A stretch of DNA of 64,000 nt. Source: Mesonia sp008017825. GTDB taxonomy: Bacteria > Bacteroidota > Bacteroidia > Flavobacteriales > Flavobacteriaceae. The stretch covers positions 1-64,000 of the forward strand of contig NZ_VRLS01000086.1 in the NCBI RefSeq assembly GCF_008017825.1, written 5' to 3'. The translations under genes were made by a program, and so were the position numbers. The notes under the pieces are model-generated. The model did not search any database. It was not told the origin of the DNA and saw nothing but the letters and a program-made list of their open reading frames with translations. Positions within the stretch are counted from its first letter, which is position 1. The number at the start of each line of letters is the position of its first letter. This document shows positions 62,223-64,000 of the stretch, in pieces.

Positions 62223-63391
62223 AGATAGGAATTGTTTTATCGCAGCCTCCAGGCTATTCAGAAACATTTTTTAATTCCAAAATAGAAGGATTACAGAAAA
62301 ATGGATTTGAGGTCACTCTATTTTGCCAAAATAATGGTGTTGGATTTAATACCTGTAAAGTGAAGCGATTTTCTAAAACCACTTCTAACCCTATTATTCA
62401 ATTGTTGTATTTTTTTAAGGTGTATATGGTTTTACTTCCATATCTCAAAAAAGTGATGAATTGGTACTCATTGGAAAGCAAACATGGGGTAAGTAAATTA
62501 AAATTTTTAAAGAAAGTGTATATCAACGCTCCAATTTTAAAAGCAGATTTAGATTGGTTACATTTTGGTTTCGGAACTTTAGCTTTAGAGCGAGAAACCT
62601 TAGCAAAAGCGATAGTAGCAAAAATGGCAGTGAGTTTTAGAGGGTTCGATATTGGTATTTACCCATTGAAAAATCCCAATTGTTATCAGAAATTATGGAA
62701 GCATTTAGATAAGCTACATGTTATTTCAGAAGATATTCATTCTTTAGCTGCAAAGCAAGGTTTACCAGAAACCATTCCTGTAACTAAAATTACACCAGCC
62801 ATAGATTTGGAGTTTTTTAATACAGAAAAAACCGAAAACCTTTCTACAATGCCAATCTGCAAAATGATAACTGTTGGAAGGTTGCATTGGAAAAAAGGTT
62901 ATGAAGAAGCCCTTCTTGCTTTAAAAATTGTAAAGTATGCGGGTTACCAGTTTCAATATAAAATTATTGGAGAAGGAGACGAATATGAACGCATTGCCTA
63001 TGCGGCTTATGAGTTGGGATTGAAAGATGAGGTTTTGTTTTTAGGAAAACTCAGTCGGGAAGAAGTAAAAAAAAACGTAGAAGAAGCTACTGTTTATTTA
63101 CAATACAGTATTCAAGAAGGTTTTTGTAATTCTGTTTTAGAAGCACAAGCACTTGGTAAACTCTGTATAGTTTCTAACGCTGAAGGACTTTCTGAAAACG
63201 TGCTAAATAATAAATCTGGCTGGGTGGTGCCTAAATTACAGCATGAACAATTAGCCCAAAAAATTATAGAGGTTATAGAAATGCCAGCGGAACAAAAAAA
63301 GAATATTACCAGTTTTGCAAAAAGACGGATAATAGAAGAGTTTAATATTAAAAAACAGCAACAAGAATTTGTTGAGTTTTACAAAAATTAA
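62219..63391 (+). CDS. family 4 glycosyltransferase
   Basis: This 390-residue protein has MITVGRLHWKKGYEEALLALKIV and YKIIGEGDEYERIAYAAYELGLKDEVLFLG, then EGFCNSVLEAQALGKLCIVS (EX7E: EGFCNSVLE). The pattern is the colanic-acid or capsule type of family 4 transferase and resembles the product at 55542. Starts within the previous gene's last bases (ATGA). Donor unknown. Confidence 0.88.
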   Translation: MKIGIVLSQPPGYSETFFNSKIEGLQKNGFEVTLFCQNNGVGFNTCKVKRFSKTTSNPIIQLLYFFKVYMVLLPYLKKVMNWYSLESKHGVSKLKFLKKVYINAPILKADLDWLHFGFGTLALERETLAKAIVAKMAVSFRGFDIGIYPLKNPNCYQKLWKHLDKLHVISEDIHSLAAKQGLPETIPVTKITPAIDLEFFNTEKTENLSTMPICKMITVGRLHWKKGYEEALLALKIVKYAGYQFQYKIIGEGDEYERIAYAAYELGLKDEVLFLGKLSREEVKKNVEEATVYLQYSIQEGFCNSVLEAQALGKLCIVSNAEGLSENVLNNKSGWVVPKLQHEQLAQKIIEVIEMPAEQKKNITSFAKRRIIEEFNIKKQQQEFVEFYKN

Positions 63392-63393
63392 CT

Positions 63394-64000
63394 ATGCAAA
63401 TATTTTATCCCTTTGAGCATTATAAAAAAAACTGTAGGGGACAGCTTTTTCCTTTGCTCAAACCTTTCGTTAAAAATGAAAACTTTACCGATGAACAACG
63501 TATAAAACTCTACGGAGTTTCAGCAAAGGATTATGAGTTTACCAATTCTCTTTCCACAGCAGAGATTGTAATTTTACCCATGTCTTGGAATTATTATGTA
63601 CAAAATAAGAAGCTTCATCTAGCGAAAGAATTAATTGAACGAGCTGCAGGTTATCATAAAACAGTATGGAGTTGGAATTCTGGTGATTTTGGGGTGAAGG
63701 TTCCAAGGTACAATAATCTGAAAGTTTTTAGAATGGGAGGATATATGTCTCGACAGCAAGCGGGTCATTATGGAATGCCTGTATTTATTAAGGACCGATT
63801 AACTGAATATCAAGAAGAGATACCTTTTACATTCCCCTATACACAAAAACCAGTCGTTGGTTTTTGTGGACAAGCTCGTTCATCTGTTTTAAACGCAATT
63901 AGCGAAAAGTTAAGAATTGTACTTCGAAATTTACAATCTAATCTTAATCTAAGTGTAAACGAACCTCAAGCTCTGATAGCATCCACTCATTTAAGGGCAC
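63394..64000 (+). CDS. glycan-related protein, cut off by the window end (exostosin-like?)
   Basis: The frame from ATG at 63394 stays open to the window edge (202 codons): MQIFYPFEHYKKN, then AEIVILPMSWNYYVQNKK, AAGYHKTVWSWNSGDFGV and TQKPVVGFCGQARSSVLNAI. The VVGFCGQA-type segment and spacing resemble exostosin/family 47-like transferases, but the match is tentative. It lies 2 bp after the preceding glycosyltransferase gene, so the locus continues beyond the window. Confidence 0.55.
   Translation, partial: MQIFYPFEHYKKNCRGQLFPLLKPFVKNENFTDEQRIKLYGVSAKDYEFTNSLSTAEIVILPMSWNYYVQNKKLHLAKELIERAAGYHKTVWSWNSGDFGVKVPRYNNLKVFRMGGYMSRQQAGHYGMPVFIKDRLTEYQEEIPFTFPYTQKPVVGFCGQARSSVLNAISEKLRIVLRNLQSNLNLSVNEPQALIASTHLRA

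Overview
The window comes from a member of the Bacteroidota, most likely the family Flavobacteriaceae; the genus cannot be fixed from the sequence alone. The DNA is AT-rich. Several genes are preceded by the flavobacterial promoter pattern TTG-N19-22-TAnnTTTG. One large secreted protein ends in a type IX secretion (T9SS) sorting domain. Many products belong to families typical of this group: DUF4870/PadR/PspC/GIN operon, LETM1-related protein, 2TM-domain proteins, choice-of-anchor I protein, and the MoxR/DUF58/DUF4350/DUF4129/SpoIIM/RDD locus.

Left part (1-16.3 kb). The window opens in the last bases of a 5S rRNA gene with a strong terminator, followed by about 540 bp without a recognisable gene. 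A leftward envelope-stress-like operon follows (DUF4870, PadR regulator, PspC protein, GIN-domain lipoprotein). Next come a DUF4442 protein, a 65-residue unknown, and a leftward OxyR whose two redox cysteines fall at residues 199 and 208, with an inverted repeat just upstream of its start. From 6.5 to 13.5 kb lies a complete MoxR-type locus: six leftward genes (SpoIIM, membrane protein, DUF4129, DUF4350, MoxR ATPase, DUF58) with a divergent RDD gene, then a TRIC-type channel. A lipoprotein cyclophilin, a Nudix hydrolase and a PlsC-type acyltransferase follow.

Middle part (16.4-38.3 kb). Two convergent two-gene operons each start from a near-perfect promoter: (serine hydrolase, NTT-type nucleotide transporter with a long HEAT-repeat tail) and (exported PEP/pyruvate-binding dikinase-like protein, second serine hydrolase). 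This four-gene island is the most attractive candidate for an undescribed system: a nucleotide exchanger beside an exported phosphotransfer enzyme that should need a nucleotide. After it come an ECF sigma factor with a membrane partner and an 18-bp palindrome in its leader, a type II NADH dehydrogenase, two tandem paralogous membrane proteins, the T9SS protein, a LytS/LytT-type two-component system with a duplicated 2TM module, a LETM1-related protein, a methyltransferase, a 0.5-kb block of tandem repeats and an ABC-F ATPase.

Right part (38.3-64 kb). A capsular or O-type polysaccharide locus runs rightward to the edge of the window. It starts with the export and regulation pair Wza/Wzc (Wzc with an eight-fold Tyr-Gly tail), then makes a UDP-N-acetylgalactosaminuronate-type precursor (TviB/TviC-like), then an ABC exporter (Wzm/Wzt with a C-terminal glycan-recognition domain). 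A strain-variable, more AT-rich part carries two sulfotransferases, an O-acyltransferase, at least eight glycosyltransferases, a UDP-glucuronate-epimerase-like enzyme and two asparagine-synthase-like proteins. Together these suggest an acidic polysaccharide that is sulfated, acylated and perhaps amidated on its uronic acids. A decayed gene lies in the middle. No initiating sugar-phosphate transferase, flippase or polymerase is visible, so the locus probably continues beyond the right end.
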